From positions 5,678,506-5,742,505 of the forward strand of contig CM018052.1 of NCBI GenBank assembly GCA_008638375.1: 64,000 nt of DNA, in the 5' to 3' direction. This document shows positions 23,161 to 34,999 of this stretch, piece after piece. The stretch's first letter is position 1; each line of letters opens with the position of its first letter. Source of the stretch: Nyssa sinensis (lineage: Eukaryota; Streptophyta; Magnoliopsida; Cornales; Nyssaceae). The translations under genes and the position numbers were made by a program. The notes under the pieces are model-generated. The model did no database searches, was not told the DNA's origin, and saw only the letters and a list, made by a program, of their open reading frames with translations.

Positions 23161-25418
23161 TGATGTGAACCCTGCCATGAATAACGATACCCGACAACGA
23201 AAAAAGGAATTCAAGATCGTTCCACAATCAATTCTGAATGACAGACCTCGACCCGTTGTTTACGACAAACAAGAACCTCGGTATATATGACCTCAACCCG
23301 TTGTTTAGTGCGAAACAAAAACCTCGGTATAAGGAAGACGCCAGAAACGGTGGTGAAAATCCGTTTGAAAAGTCGTTGGTTATTGCCACGGGAAATCCCA
23401 ATAAGTTCAGATAGTTATTCAAAGAACCGAAAAGAAAATAGTATTTCAATTTACTCAAAAATTCATCATCTACTGCCAAATGCGGCTACAAGTTCTTTTT
23501 AAAACACTCTATGAAACCCTAGGGTCGAATAAGGCCTACATTAAATAAAAGATATGGGCTAAACATTTTCAGCCCCAAAACATCCTAAACTACCTAGTAA
23601 AAGTAATAAAAGAAATCCACTAATTAAGTTAGAATCTCGCATAGCCAAAAACATCATCAGTGTAGGTACAACAACTTCAAACTTGATTTCGACCTTGATG
23701 TAGCCCGAATCTCGGAAAACTCAAAAACTGAAAGCTGTAGAACTAATCATTGGATTTCCATATCATCATGAATCATCTCAATCGGAGCTCGGATGAGAGA
23801 GTTATGCCCAGATTATGAAGCGACGTTGAAACTATACGAAAATCACCCAATTAGCGTTTTTGTGCACTTAACTTCTTAGCCTTCGACCTTGTGTTTGGCC
23901 CATCTGGAACTTGTAAGGGATCTTTAAGACTCGTTCCACCATGGTGCCCATCATTCCCCCTCTCCTCAAAACGATTCGACCACAAATCGTCACCTACATC
24001 AAAGGGAGAAAGATATATATATATATATATATATATATAGATATATTTTTTTCTGTTTTGTGAACTCTCTTTTTGTTTTTTTTTTTTTTTAATAGTCTCC
24101 TTTTTTTTTGTACTCTATTTTTTTTTTTTTTTTTGTACTCTCCCTTGTTTTTTTTATTCTGTTTGCGACTGTGCTAGTGCAAAGCAAAATAAAAAAAAAA
24201 AAACAAGCGGCGCAAGTGAAGCAGAGGAAGAAATAAAAAGAAAAAGCAAGTGGCACTGATCGAAAAGGCAGTAAAAGAATGAAAAGAAAAAAAAAGAAGA
24301 AAAAAAAAAAAAGCCAGAAACGAAAAAGTCAAAAGCAGAGAACAAAAAAAAAAAGCAAGAAAGAAAAAAAAAAAAAAAAAAAAAGGTCAAGGAAGCTGCA
24401 GCGCACGGCAGTAAAAAGGGAGAGAAAAAGAAAGAAAAAAAGATCCATAGGAAAAGGATAGAGCAGTGGTGCAGTAGCCCAGGAAACAGAACAAGAAAAA
24501 GAATGAAAAGAAAAGGGGTGCGGCTTGGGAGTAAATTTTTTTTTTTTTTTTTTTCAGGGGTAATAATCTAATGCACAAATTAAAAAGGATAGACTAGACC
24601 TAATTTGTAGTATGAGCTCTGATACCAAATGATGCGAACCCCACCAAGAAAACGAGACCCGACAACGAAAAAAAAATCCAAGATCGTTCTACAATCAAAT
24701 CTGAATGGAAGACTTCGACCCGTTGTTTACGACAACAAGAACCTCAGTATATATGACCTCAACCCATTGTTTAGTGCGAAACAAGAACCTTGGTATAAGG
24801 AAGATGCCACAAACGGTGGTGAAAATTCATTTGATAAGTCGTTGGTGAATGCCACAAGAAATCCCGATAAATTCATATAGTTCTTCAAAGAACCGCAAAG
24901 AAAATACTCTTTCAATTTACTCAAAAATTCATCATCTGCTACCAAATGCGGCTACAAGTTCTTTTTAAAACACTCTATGAAACCCTACGGCCGAATAAGG
25001 CCTACATTAAATAAAAGATATGGGCTAAACACTTTCAAGCCTAAAACATCCTAAACTACCGACTAAAAGTAATAAAAGAAATCCACTAATTAAGTTAGAA
25101 TCTCACGCAGCCAAAAACGTCATCAGTGCAAGTACAGCAACTTCAAACCCGATTTTGACCTTGATGCAGCCCGAATCTTGGAAATCTCAAAACATGAAAG
25201 TTGTAGAACTATTCCTTGCCTTTCGATAGCATCTTGAATCATCTCAATCGGACTCGGATGAGAGATTTATTCATAGATTATGAAGCGACATTGAAACTGT
25301 ATAAAAATCACCCAATTAGTGTTTTTGTGCACTTAACTTCTTAGCTCTCGACATCGTGTTTGGCCCATTTGGAACTTGTAAAGGATATTTAAGACTCGGT
25401 CCACCATGGTGCCCATCA
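23161..25418 (-). mobile_element. C3: complete non-autonomous element
   Basis: 3' LTR 23161-23953 (793 bp), internal region 23954-24629 (676 bp, same length as C1), 5' LTR 24630-25418 (789 bp). The polypurine tract (GAGGAGAGGGGGAA on the minus strand) abuts the 3' LTR and the primer site TGGTATCAGAGCTC (24614-24627) abuts the 5' LTR with a two-base spacer. No coding capacity. LTR6 shares private variants with LTR1 at the far end of the array (GAAAACGAGACCC; GGAAGACTTCGACCC) that the four inner LTRs lack. Confidence 0.8.
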
Positions 25419-25423
25419 GGTAG

Positions 25424-28400
25424 TGTGACACTAACGAGGATATGGAGAGATTGCTCGATAGAGATAGCTGATCGCATCCTTTATTTTGACTTCATTTTGC
25501 TTGACATGTTTGGTTTTGATATTATATTAGGGATGGATTGGTTGTTTGCTTTTCGAGCGAGTATAGACTGCCACAAGGGAAGAGTGACTATGTGTACTCT
25601 TGAGGGAGATAGTTTTTATTTCTCAGGGGATAGTGGGGATTTCTTAGTTCCACCCTTGTATAACTCCAGGAATTGGGGAGGTCATAACTATATGTTGGCT
25701 AGTTTGATAGCAGATGGGAGTGGGACTATAGAGAGTGTATTACCGCCAGTAGTGGATATGTTTCTAGATGTCTTTCCGGATGACTTGACTAGTCTACCAC
25801 GGAGACGAGAGATAGAGTTCACGATAGAGCTTATCCCAAGCATTGTGCCTACTTCCATTCCACCTTACTGTATGGCTCTAGTTGAGTTGAGGGAGCTGAA
25901 GGAATGGTTGACTGATTTATAGGGTAAGAGTTTTATTCGTCCTAGTACTTCTCCGTAGGGTGCTTCGGCATTATTTGCGAAGAAGAAGGATAGGACATTA
26001 CATTTGTGTGTGGATTATAGGCGATTGAACCGAGTCACTATCAAGAACAAGTACCCGTTGCCGAGGATAGATGACTTGTTTGATCAGGTTAGGGGTTTGA
26101 GATGTTTCTTAAAGATCGATCTTAGATTAGGGTATCATCAATTGAGAGTACTAGAGGAGGATGTGGCGAAGACAGCTTTTCGCACTCGTTATGGCCATTA
26201 TGAGTTTGTAGTAATGCCATTCGGTGTGACGAATGCCCCAACAACATTCATGGACTTGATGCATCGTATCTTTATTCCTTATTTAGATTAGTTTGAAGTG
26301 GTTTTTGTTGATGACATTTTGATTTATTCACCTTCTAAGGACGAGCATACTTTTCACTTACGGACTGTATTACAAATTTTAAGGGAGCATCGTTTATTGG
26401 CTAAGTTCTCGAAGTGTGAGTTTTGGCTTGAGGAGGTACAGTTTCTAGGCCATGTTGTATTAGGTAGCGAGGTATCCGTGGAACCTTCTAAGATTGACGT
26501 TGTTATATGTTAGGAAAGGCCAAATAATGTGTTTGAGATTCGGAGTTTCTTAGGATTGCCCAGATACTACCATCGATTTGTAGAGGGATTTTTTCGTCTT
26601 GCCGCACCGATAACTCGTCTGACGCGCAAGGGCATTAGATTTGAGTGGACAGATAACTGTGAGCAGTTGTTTCCAGAGTTGAAAAAGAGGCTGACTTCAG
26701 CACATGTCCTGATTATACCTGAGGGAGGTATTGGCTATACAGTTTATTACGATGCTTCACGAGAGGGACTAGGTTGTGTATTGATGTAAGAGGGTAGGGT
26801 GGTGGCCTATGGTTCTCGTTACTTGAAGAATCATAAGCGTAACTATCCTACACATGATTTGGAGTTTGCTGCCATCATCTTTGCACTTAAGAGTTAGCGA
26901 CACTACTTATACGGGGAAAGGTTTGAGGTGTTCTCAGATCATAAGAGCCTTAGATACATTTTCACGTAGAAGGACTTGAACCTTCGGCAGAGGAGATGGA
27001 TGGAGTATATGGAGGACTATGACTTTGATCTTCAGTACCATTTTGGGAAGGCCAATGTCGTAGCAAATGCACTTAGTAGGAGGCCGAGAAGGACTGTTGC
27101 TAGTATCGCTATTAGGGAGTGGGAGATATTGGTGAGTTTGACTTAGACTTTATTGAGTCTGAGGGGCACGCCACACTATTCAGTATGTGTGCACAACCTA
27201 CACTGTTGAGCAGGGTTATTGAGGCACAGTTACAGGACATAGAGGCAAAGCAGATTCGAGCACCAGTTGCTAGTACCGAGGGTTTTGAGGGATGGAAAGT
27301 TCATTCTAACCTTAGCCTGAGGTATATGGGTAGAGTCTTTGTTCTAGAGTCTCTTAGGGATGATGTTTTTAGAGATTTCCATCATTCACGTCTAGTAGTG
27401 CACCTAGGGGGCACTAAGATGTACCATGATTTACGCCGCTAGTACTGGTGAACGGGGATGAAGGGAGATGTTGTACAATTTGTATCGAGATGTCTCACGT
27501 GCCAGCAGGTTAAGGTTTAGCACCAGAGACCTGGGGGTTTATTATAGCCATTGCCAGTGGCCGAGTGGAAGTGGGAGTTTGTTACTATGGATTTTGTGAT
27601 GGGTCTTCCGAGGTTACCTAGAGCTCACAATGCAGTTTGGGTTATTGTTAACAGGTTGACGAAGTTCGCATTTCCTACCGATTAGAGCGATTGATTCAGG
27701 GGATGTTCTCAGTAGGTTATATATCCGAGAGATAGTACGACTATATGGGGTTCCTGTTTCCATTGTTTCAAACTGAGATCCACGTTTTATTGCACGATTT
27801 TGGCAGAGTCTTCAAACAGCTTTGGGGACTCAGCTACTATTTAGTATTGCTTTCCATCCTCAAACTGACGGTCAATCAAAGCGTACTATCCAGATACTTG
27901 AGTATATGCTTAGAGCGTGTGTTATGGATTTCAGAGGTAGTTGGGAAGATCATCTTGCTCTAGTAGAGTTTGCCTACAACAACAGCTATCAGTCTAGTAT
28001 CGAGATGGCACCTTTTGAGGCGTTGTATGTTAGGTCGTGTCGTTCACCGATATGTTGGACCGAAGTAGGGGAGACAGCTGCTTTAGGGCCTGACATAGTT
28101 CGCGAGACCACGGAGACGATACAGATGATTAGGCAGCGTCTGTTGACAGCACAGAGCCGCCAAAAGAGTTATGCAGACAAGAGGCGACAACCTCTATCAT
28201 TTGATGTTGGGTGACATGTGTTCCTCAAGGTAGCCCCACGGCGGGGATTGAGGAGATTCGAGCGTAGCGGGAAATTATCGCCACGGTTTATAGGGCCATT
28301 TGAGATCCTTGAGAGGGTTGGTGAGGTGGCCTATAAGTTGGTGTTACCACCATAGTTATTTAGGGTTCATGGTGTCTTCCACGTATCGATGTGCCTAGTC
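25424..28400 (+). pseudogene. Element A pol (protease end, RT, RNase H, integrase), decayed
   Basis: Continues the A protease frame after the C array. The protease end includes FDIILGMDWL (about 25520). RT spans about 25990-26510 with PFGVTNAP and an intact FVDDILIYS active site (about 26304). RNase H follows (YYDASREGLGCVLM near 26747, SDHKSLRYIF near 26935). Integrase has a worn HHCC finger (27380-27520) and a core from about 27570. Its second catalytic Asp reads Asn followed by TGA, and the catalytic Glu reads Lys (near 27878). In-frame stops at 25920, 25956, 26289, 26511, 26895 and 26967 are TAG and 26787 is TAA; frameshifts lie near 27117 and 27700. The frame ends at HGVFHVSM (28400), where a D-family LTR begins; A's chromodomain region and 3' LTR are missing. 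Confidence 0.9.
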
Positions 28401-30686
28401 AATCAGATAGCATCAGATGGGTAATGTGACTGAGGACAAAACTCGCCACTTAACATAAATCAGGACTCTATTGTATTCCATATGAAGTGCACAAACCATG
28501 GAACATCATAACATAAGCATACAGTGATAGACGTTAATACAATGAATCAAGTCATGCGATATCAATCAATAGGCATCCACCAGATAGAACAATATCCATG
28601 GTGGGAACAATAACAATGGATATATATACAAGAGTACGATTTTTGGCAGTAATAGAAAGATCGTGGCTTGGAAAACCACGTATCAAAGATAGGAATTTAC
28701 GTACCTTATCAATGCGCCTTAGTATTCCGTGATCTTCCCTTCCCTTTCGAGTTTCCTATATATCAGTAAACATATTTCAGCTTTAATGTCATTTATCTAA
28801 TTTATGCCTCGCTACTCTAATTATCTCTTTTATTAATGCATACTTTTACGACTTCTAATTTGATCTACTTTAAGCAAGGTTAAAGTGGTCTTTTATGTGT
28901 CTCTATTTTTTAAGTTCTATTTTCACAATTTGGACTTCACCGTTGAATCTAGAAGGTTTGAAATAATAAAAATTCACTATTTGCTTTACTCAATCGGAGT
29001 CCTTTTGACTCACCTTCGACTTAGGGGCATTTTGGCGTTTCTACAGGTATTTTATTTTTTCAGACTCCGTCTCTTGAAACGGACCTCACCATTGAATCCA
29101 GAAGGTCCAAAACAGTAAGTTTACACTATTCATTGGACTAATTTGCTCGTCGAAATTTAATTCAAATTTAATTAATTTAAACTAATTCATTAAGTTAATT
29201 AAATGTAACCAATACATACATTATTTAAACGCAACTTGATCACATGTGCCTTAGTGGCACAGTGGTCTGTTCTTCTCACCCTTCCCCCTTGGTCACAGGT
29301 TCGAGTCATAGCCCATACAATTTTTTTTCATTTCCTTTACAATTGTAAGCCAAACAATGGATAGCTTCTCTTTCACAACCAAACACCCCCAAACTCTAAT
29401 TTTAAAAAATAAACTATAATGTAACAGTGTTGGGCAGCCTTCTGAATGGGTGGGTCGGGTCTAACCTGACCCGGTTTGGCCCAAACTAAGAAAAAAAAAA
29501 CCCAGCAACGTGTTCTTCTTCCCTGCGCATGGCCGGTGATCTCTTCCGTCAACGGCGACTCGCTGGCAACGGATTTTCTTGCATTTTTCAATGGGGTTCG
29601 AACCTACAGGTCATGAAAAACTTAAATCTACCCTCGGTTTTCTGATCGGAGTGCTGGATCTCCCCCGAAACAAGAAGAACCACGGCTCCGATGGAGCTTT
29701 GCGATTTTTCGGCCATCCCTTTTTTCTTCTCATTTTCCCCCATCTTCTACACCATTTTGATCCTATTAATTTCCTACACCTAAGAGGATAAATTCCCCAT
29801 TATTTAAACAAAGTTTAATGCACAAAGTCACTCAAACCAAATCAAACACCACACCCTGTACATGCTGATTTCTCCCTCATTTCTAACCCTTTTTTCCTTC
29901 ATTTTTTTTTTTTTAAATGATCCTCATTCCATGCTCATAAAGACCCTATCATCAAACCTATATCATATGCTTAAATTTAAAAAAACTGAATTTGATCCAA
30001 CTTACCCGTTCTGAGTCACGTGTAGTGTTCTTCCCAAGTCGCCCCAGCTTCATGTCCTAAATTCCACAGCTCAGTCCCGATCTCATTGGCTCTGTGACTC
30101 CTCTTCTTGCAACAACTCACACAAGGTTAACAACCCACGCATGCAACGCCCAGACCTCTCACTTCTTCTTCTTCTTCTCTCTCTCTTTTTTTTTTTTTTT
30201 TTTTCCAGTTTCTAACACATGCCTTGCATGCTTGTTTTATAACTGCTTTCCTTAAATTTGCCCCTTCTCTCTCTCTCTTTCTTTCTCCTTCATTGCCTCT
30301 TCATTTCCTGAGTCCATAACCCCACCCCCACCCCCCCCCCCCCCATTTCCTCTCTTTTGATACACATGTTGTAACTAATATACATATATACACCTTCACA
30401 TATATTTATATATTTATACCTATATATGGACATAAATATATATATATATATATATTGTCCACATTTCAAATTTCTATTTTTATTTCTTTCCAATTCTTAT
30501 TTTATTGTGTTTTATTTTATTTTGTTTTATTTATTTATTTTTATAATTTTATTTTTATTTTTCATCGCTATTCGGTTCCCTTAGCATCTTCCATATATTC
30601 AAAGCTATTAAAAATCCACACTGTTTATTTCATCATCGCAACTTAAGGTCTTATTGGCTCAGTCACAATTGGGTCAAGGTATTACA
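28401..30686 (-). mobile_element. 3' LTR of element D, missing its U5 end
   Basis: On the minus strand the LTR starts TGTAATACCTTGACCC at 30686, right after a polypurine tract, and follows the D-prime LTR (34444-37584) in order. Homology to D-prime stops at 28401, corresponding to about 36738 in D-prime, so roughly the last 840 bp of the LTR are absent. The loss coincides with the end of A's pol: this is a deletion breakpoint, not a clean insertion. It contains two 149-bp modules (28941, 29090), a tRNA-like cassette (29255-29307), CT microsatellites and a run of 14 C residues (30331-30344). Confidence 0.8.
29255..29330 (+). repeat. tRNA-like cassette with a perfect A box in the D LTR
   Basis: TGGCACAGTGG (29255-29265) fits the A-box consensus exactly; GGTTCGAGTCA (29298-29308) fits the B box except for the last base. 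The spacing is 43 bp and a T8 run follows near 29322. It is antisense to the LTR. No full cloverleaf can be drawn. Confidence 0.6.
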
Positions 30687-30702
30687 TTCTCCCCCCCTTA
30701 AA
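30687..30702 (-). promoter_or_regulatory. Polypurine tract of element D
   Basis: On the minus strand the sequence TTAAGGGGGGGAGAA immediately precedes the LTR start TGTAATACC. It marks the end of D's internal region. Confidence 0.75.
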
Positions 30703-32030
30703 TAAGTTTGGTCCCCCAAACTTGACTAAATTATGATGCAAATAAATGAGGATACTAAGCACGCATTTCATCTTCTCATTCCCAAGTGGCTTCTTCAAGT
30801 CGAGAATTCCTCCATAATTCCTTCACCAATGGAATGGTCTTGTTTCATAGAACTTGCTCTCTTCGGTCTAAGATCTGTATTGGCTGCTCAATATAACTCA
30901 AATCCTCTTGTACATCTAGCGGCTCATGTTCGATTATCTGATCTGGGTTGTGCACACGCTTTCTTAACATCGAAACATGAAAAACATCATGTATGTGTGC
31001 TAGCTCAGATGGAAATGCTAGCCGGTACACCATTGGTTCGACTCGTCCAACAATCTTGAACGGTCCAATGTATCGTGGCCCTAGTTACCCTCTCTTGCCA
31101 AATCTAACCACTCCTTTCATCGGTGATACCTTCAAGAACACGTAGTCACCTGTCATGAACTCCAACTCTCGTCTCCTCGTGTCAGCGTAACTCTTCTGTC
31201 GACTCTAAGTTGCTAGTAAACGCTGCCTAATCAGATGGATCTTATCGGTGGTTTGTTCTACTATCTCTGGCCTAAATAGTTTCCTATCAGGCTACTTCCG
31301 TCCAGCATAGTAGAGATCTACACTGCCTGCCATATAGTGCCTCATACGGTGCCATTCCATTACTGGAGTGGTAGTTGTTCTTATACGTGAACTCTACTAA
31401 TGGCAGCTAATCCTCCCAACTTCCCTTGAAATCAATGACACAGAATCTCAGTAGGTCCTCTAATGTCTGTATCATCCTCTCGGCTGTCCAACTGTCTTGG
31501 GGTGGTATGTAGTGCTAAGACTCAACTCGGTACCCATAGCCTTCTGTAGACTTCTCCAGAACTTAGGCACAAATCGTGGATCTCGATCAGATACAATGGA
31601 TACTGGGACTCCATGTAATCGAATGATTTTGCTGATATAATGCATGGCTAGTCGTTCTAAAGTCTGAGTCATTTTGGTCACAAGAAAATGGGTTATCTTT
31701 GTCAGTCTGTTGATGATCACCCATATAGAATCATTCCCATGTGATGTCTTAGGCAACCCTGATACAAAATCCATCGTGATATGCTCCCATTTCCACTCTA
31801 GAATCGGTAGTGACTATAGAAGCCCTCTTGGCTTCTGGTGCTCAACCTTGACCCGCTGGCACTCCATACATCGTGCAATGTGCTCAGCTATATCCTTCTT
31901 CATCCTTGACCACCAGTAAGTGCTTTTCATGTTATTGTACATTTTTGTGTTTCCTAGGTGTATAGCAAATCTAGAACTGTGTGCCTCATTCAGAATCTCC
32001 TTCTTAATCTCAGGTATGTCCGGCACACAG
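30703..32030 (-). pseudogene. Element D integrase and C-terminal chromodomain-like tail, decayed
   Basis: Read on the minus strand. The integrase zinc finger with HLGNTKMYNNMKSTYWW and CMECQRVKVEHQ is at about 31815-31960. The catalytic core begins with MDFVSGLPKTSHGNDSIW (about 31774-31720) and keeps VSDRDPRF (about 31590). Just before the catalytic Glu an indel shifts the frame (about 31485). The C-terminal part keeps PFKIVGRVEPMVYRLAFP and VFHVSMLRK (about 30960-31040). It ends with VKELWRNSRLEEATWE (about 30760-30810), which resembles the chromodomain end of plant Tekay/Del-type chromoviruses. Several stops and frameshifts make it non-functional. Confidence 0.8.
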
Positions 32031-33640
32031 GTCCTGTCATGATAGTACTAGACCCCATCTTGAAAAGAGAAATTTATATTCCCTCCCGTCTCGGCCTCCT
32101 GACAAAACTTAACTAAGTTGTTGTTGTGAGCCTGTGACTCCCTGATCTTGTCAACAATCGTAAGACCGATTATGACATTAGCACGCATGGCCCTAGAACC
32201 TAGAAGAATCACCTCAACCTCCATGGCCTCTAAATCTTGTAGTAGCTCATTCTATGTAGTCAACAGGTAAGTAAGACTCTCTGATGACGTCCTGCTAAAA
32301 GCATCAGCCACTCCATTTGCCTTCCCTAGATGGTACTATATGCTGAGCTCATAATCCTTGATCAACTCTAACCAACGCCATTGGCGCATATTGAGCTCCT
32401 TCTACATAAACAAGTACTTGAGACTCTTGTGATCAGTGAAAATCTCACATATAGCTCCATACAGATAATGCCTCCAGATTCTTAATGCAAAGATAATAGC
32501 TGCAAGCTCAAGTTCGTGAGTTGGATAGTTTTTTTCTTGTGGCCTTAGTTGCCTTGACGCATAAGCTACTACCTTTCCCTGTTGCATCAAAACACATCCC
32601 AAGCCTTGGTGTGAGGCATCACTGTAGATCACGTAGCCCTCTGTCCCATCTGATACTATCAAGATTGGAGCTGTAACCAATCGGTTCTTAAGCTCTTGAA
32701 AACTTTGCTCCCTCTCCTCAGTCCAGATGAATGGACTATTCTTCTTGGTCAGCTGGGTGATTAGCATGACTATCTTGGAAAAATCCTTGAAAAATCTCCT
32801 GTAGTAGCCAGCTAAACCCATGAAACTGCGAACCTCCGTGACAGTAGTCGGTCGGGGCCAACTAGTAATAGCCTATATCTTTTGGGGGTCCACGGAGATC
32901 CCATCCTTATTGACCACATGCCCTAAGAAGGAAATGCTTGGAAGCCAGAATTCACACTTCTTCAACTTAGCGTATAACTTCTGCTCCCCTAGCGTCTGTA
33001 GGACCTTTCTCAATTGCACCTCGTGCTCCTCTTGGTTCTTAGAATAGACCAGGATATCATTGATGAATACGATCATGAAATCATCCAAGTACGGCTTAAA
33101 CACTCTGTTCATTAAATCCATGAATGCTGCTGGGGCATTAGTCACTCCAAAAGGCATGACCAAAAACTCATAATGTCCATACTGTGTTCTGAACGCCATC
33201 TTTTGAATGTTTGTGGGCCTAACTTTCAACTGATGATAGCCGGACCTTAAATCAATCTTTGAAAACACCTGAGCCCTCTTCAGTTGGTCAAATAAATCAT
33301 CTACTCTCGACAGTGGATATCTGTTTTTTATGGTAACCTTATTTAATTCTCGGTAGTCTATAATAGCCTCATGGTCCCATCTTTCTTTTTGACAAACAGT
33401 ACAGGTGCACTCCATGGCAATGAACTGGGTTATATAAAACCCTTGCCTAGTAGTTCCTGTAACTGTAGCTTTAACTCCTTCAGCTCAGCTAGGGCCATTC
33501 GGTAGGGTGTCTTAGATATCAATGCAACGCCTAGCAGTATATCGATGCTAAACTCAATCTCTCGATCAACAGGCATCCTTGGAAGATCATCCAAAAACAC
33601 CTTAGGGAATTCCTTAGCAATGGGAATCTGCTCCAACACA
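32031..33640 (-). pseudogene. Element D reverse transcriptase and RNase H, decayed
   Basis: Minus-strand RT with [31 protein letters not shown] and the active-site stretch FINDILVYS (about 33067-33041). The usual FIDDILVYS has its first catalytic Asp changed to Asn (GAT to AAT), so the enzyme would be dead even without other lesions. RNase H follows (32402-32821) with [22 protein letters not shown] and [13 protein letters not shown] stops occur after LFM (Q-to-stop in an MQKELN context) and further downstream. Domain order and spacing are normal for Ty3/gypsy pol. Confidence 0.85.
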
Positions 33641-34150
33641 GTCTGCTTTGACTCAATGTTCTAGATACTACACAAGAAACCATGGCACCCTTTGCAAAGT
33701 AAACGGCTAGCTGTATAGTAGAAACGAAATAGGGTGGGGCCACCATTCTGGTCCCCTCAAATTCAACGGTCGGGAATCTGGGGCTTTGGATAAGCACTCT
33801 CTTAGTCACACAATCTATCATGGCATGGTTTGCAGTCAACCAATCCATTCCAAGAATAAAGTCAAACCCACAAATTTCTAATGGTATCAGATCGGCAAGG
33901 AAAGGTACCCCCATAATCTGTATTTCACAATTCTTATACATGGTTTCCCCCATTAATGATTGCCCCGATGGTACAGTCACATTAAGTAAGTATCCTAGGG
34001 GTTCTGTCGATCTGTTCAACTTAGCAGCACATGCAAGGGATATAAAAGAGTGCGTAGAACTAGTATAAAATAAAACATGGGCAGGCTGTGCACAAACTAA
34101 AAAAGTACCTGCGACCATAGAAGTCGAAGCCTAAATATCCCTTGGCATTA
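33641..34150 (-). pseudogene. Element D protease, active site altered
   Basis: Minus-strand retropepsin-like domain. The active-site region reads LFYTSSTHSFIS (about 34075-34040) where D(S/T)G(A/S)THSFIS is expected: the catalytic Asp is Tyr and the Gly is Ser. The second conserved block, GFDFILGMDWL, is intact (about 33870-33838). It lies between the zinc-finger part of gag and RT, as in other chromoviruses. Confidence 0.75.
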
Positions 34151-34443
34151 TGGCTAAAACCCGTCCGACTTGTTGTGGAACATTTCCCTATCCATTCTTG
34201 CGGTTCGGTGGCCTGTTCGCTGTAGCTGTAGACACTGCTGCTGGTGCCCTAGGTGCTGGTACTGATGCCCTAACCGAAGAAGCACTGGCAGTGGCTCTGT
34301 TATTCTTAGGGCACTCCTGAGAAAAATGTCCCACCTGACTACAATAATAGCAAGCATTACTGTCCTTCAAACACTGACACTTGTGAACTTTCTGACAGTT
34401 GGGGCATTTGGTTACGGTCCTCTCAATAGTGCTTGGCCTCCTC
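34151..34443 (-). pseudogene. Element D gag C-terminus with two zinc knuckles
   Basis: On the minus strand two nucleic-acid-binding knuckles are visible: a short one, CPNCQKVHKCQC (about 34405-34370), and a canonical CCHC, CYYCSQVGHFSQEC (about 34355-34312). They are followed by an Ala/Pro/Ser-rich linker. The gag is cut at 34443 by the D-prime LTR; its N-terminal part and D's 5' LTR are not in the window. Confidence 0.75.
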
Positions 34444-34999
34444 TATAATACCCTGACCCAAATGGTGACTGAACAACCTTGTAACCCTAGCTGTTAAGGC
34501 TCTATATTAAATGGACTACACGATTTTGAAATATAAACGGTTTCAAACATACAGATAGTGCTGGGCACTACCCTAGCAATCGGAACCACGTATCAGAATA
34601 TGTGTATATATATCTATATCTATAAATATAAGCACTTAGGATTTTATGTACATATGCATATATATATATATATATATACTACATAAAACTGTTATATAAA
34701 TATGTGTCTAAGTATATGTGTACTTGTGTATAAATGCATGGAAAGGGGGCTGCCATGCAACAGGTGAGTGGAAGATTCCATGAGGCTGATATAATGTATC
34801 ATATAATATATATATATATATATATATGTATGTAAAAAGTCTTGAAGCATTTAATGTAACTAACCAAAATGAAGAAAAATAGAGGGAGACAGCCAAAATC
34901 AGAGAAAATGGAAGTCAAAAAAGGAGGAATGCAAGAGGGGAAGTCATGGATGGTGGCTGAACGAGGAAAAAAAATAGGCGCGCAAGTGGGTTTAATGCC

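Larger units (their letters stand above)
14549..25418 (-). mobile_element. Composite array of three non-autonomous LTR elements (C1-C2-C3)
   Basis: Six LTRs (each about 790 bp, TGATGGGCACC..GCATCA on the minus strand) and three short internal regions lie in one unit bounded by a perfect 5-bp duplication GGTAG (14544-14548 and 25419-25423) inside the protease of A. Order on the + strand: LTR1, internal 1, LTR2, TTAA, LTR3, internal 2, LTR4 (interrupted by B2), TTAA, LTR5, internal 3, LTR6. The two LTR-TTAA-LTR junctions equal the sum of the bases between LTR and primer site (TT) and between polypurine tract and LTR (AA). This points to ligation of unprocessed cDNA ends before integration. No gag or pol is encoded; reading frames are low-complexity Lys/Phe runs. 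Confidence 0.85.
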
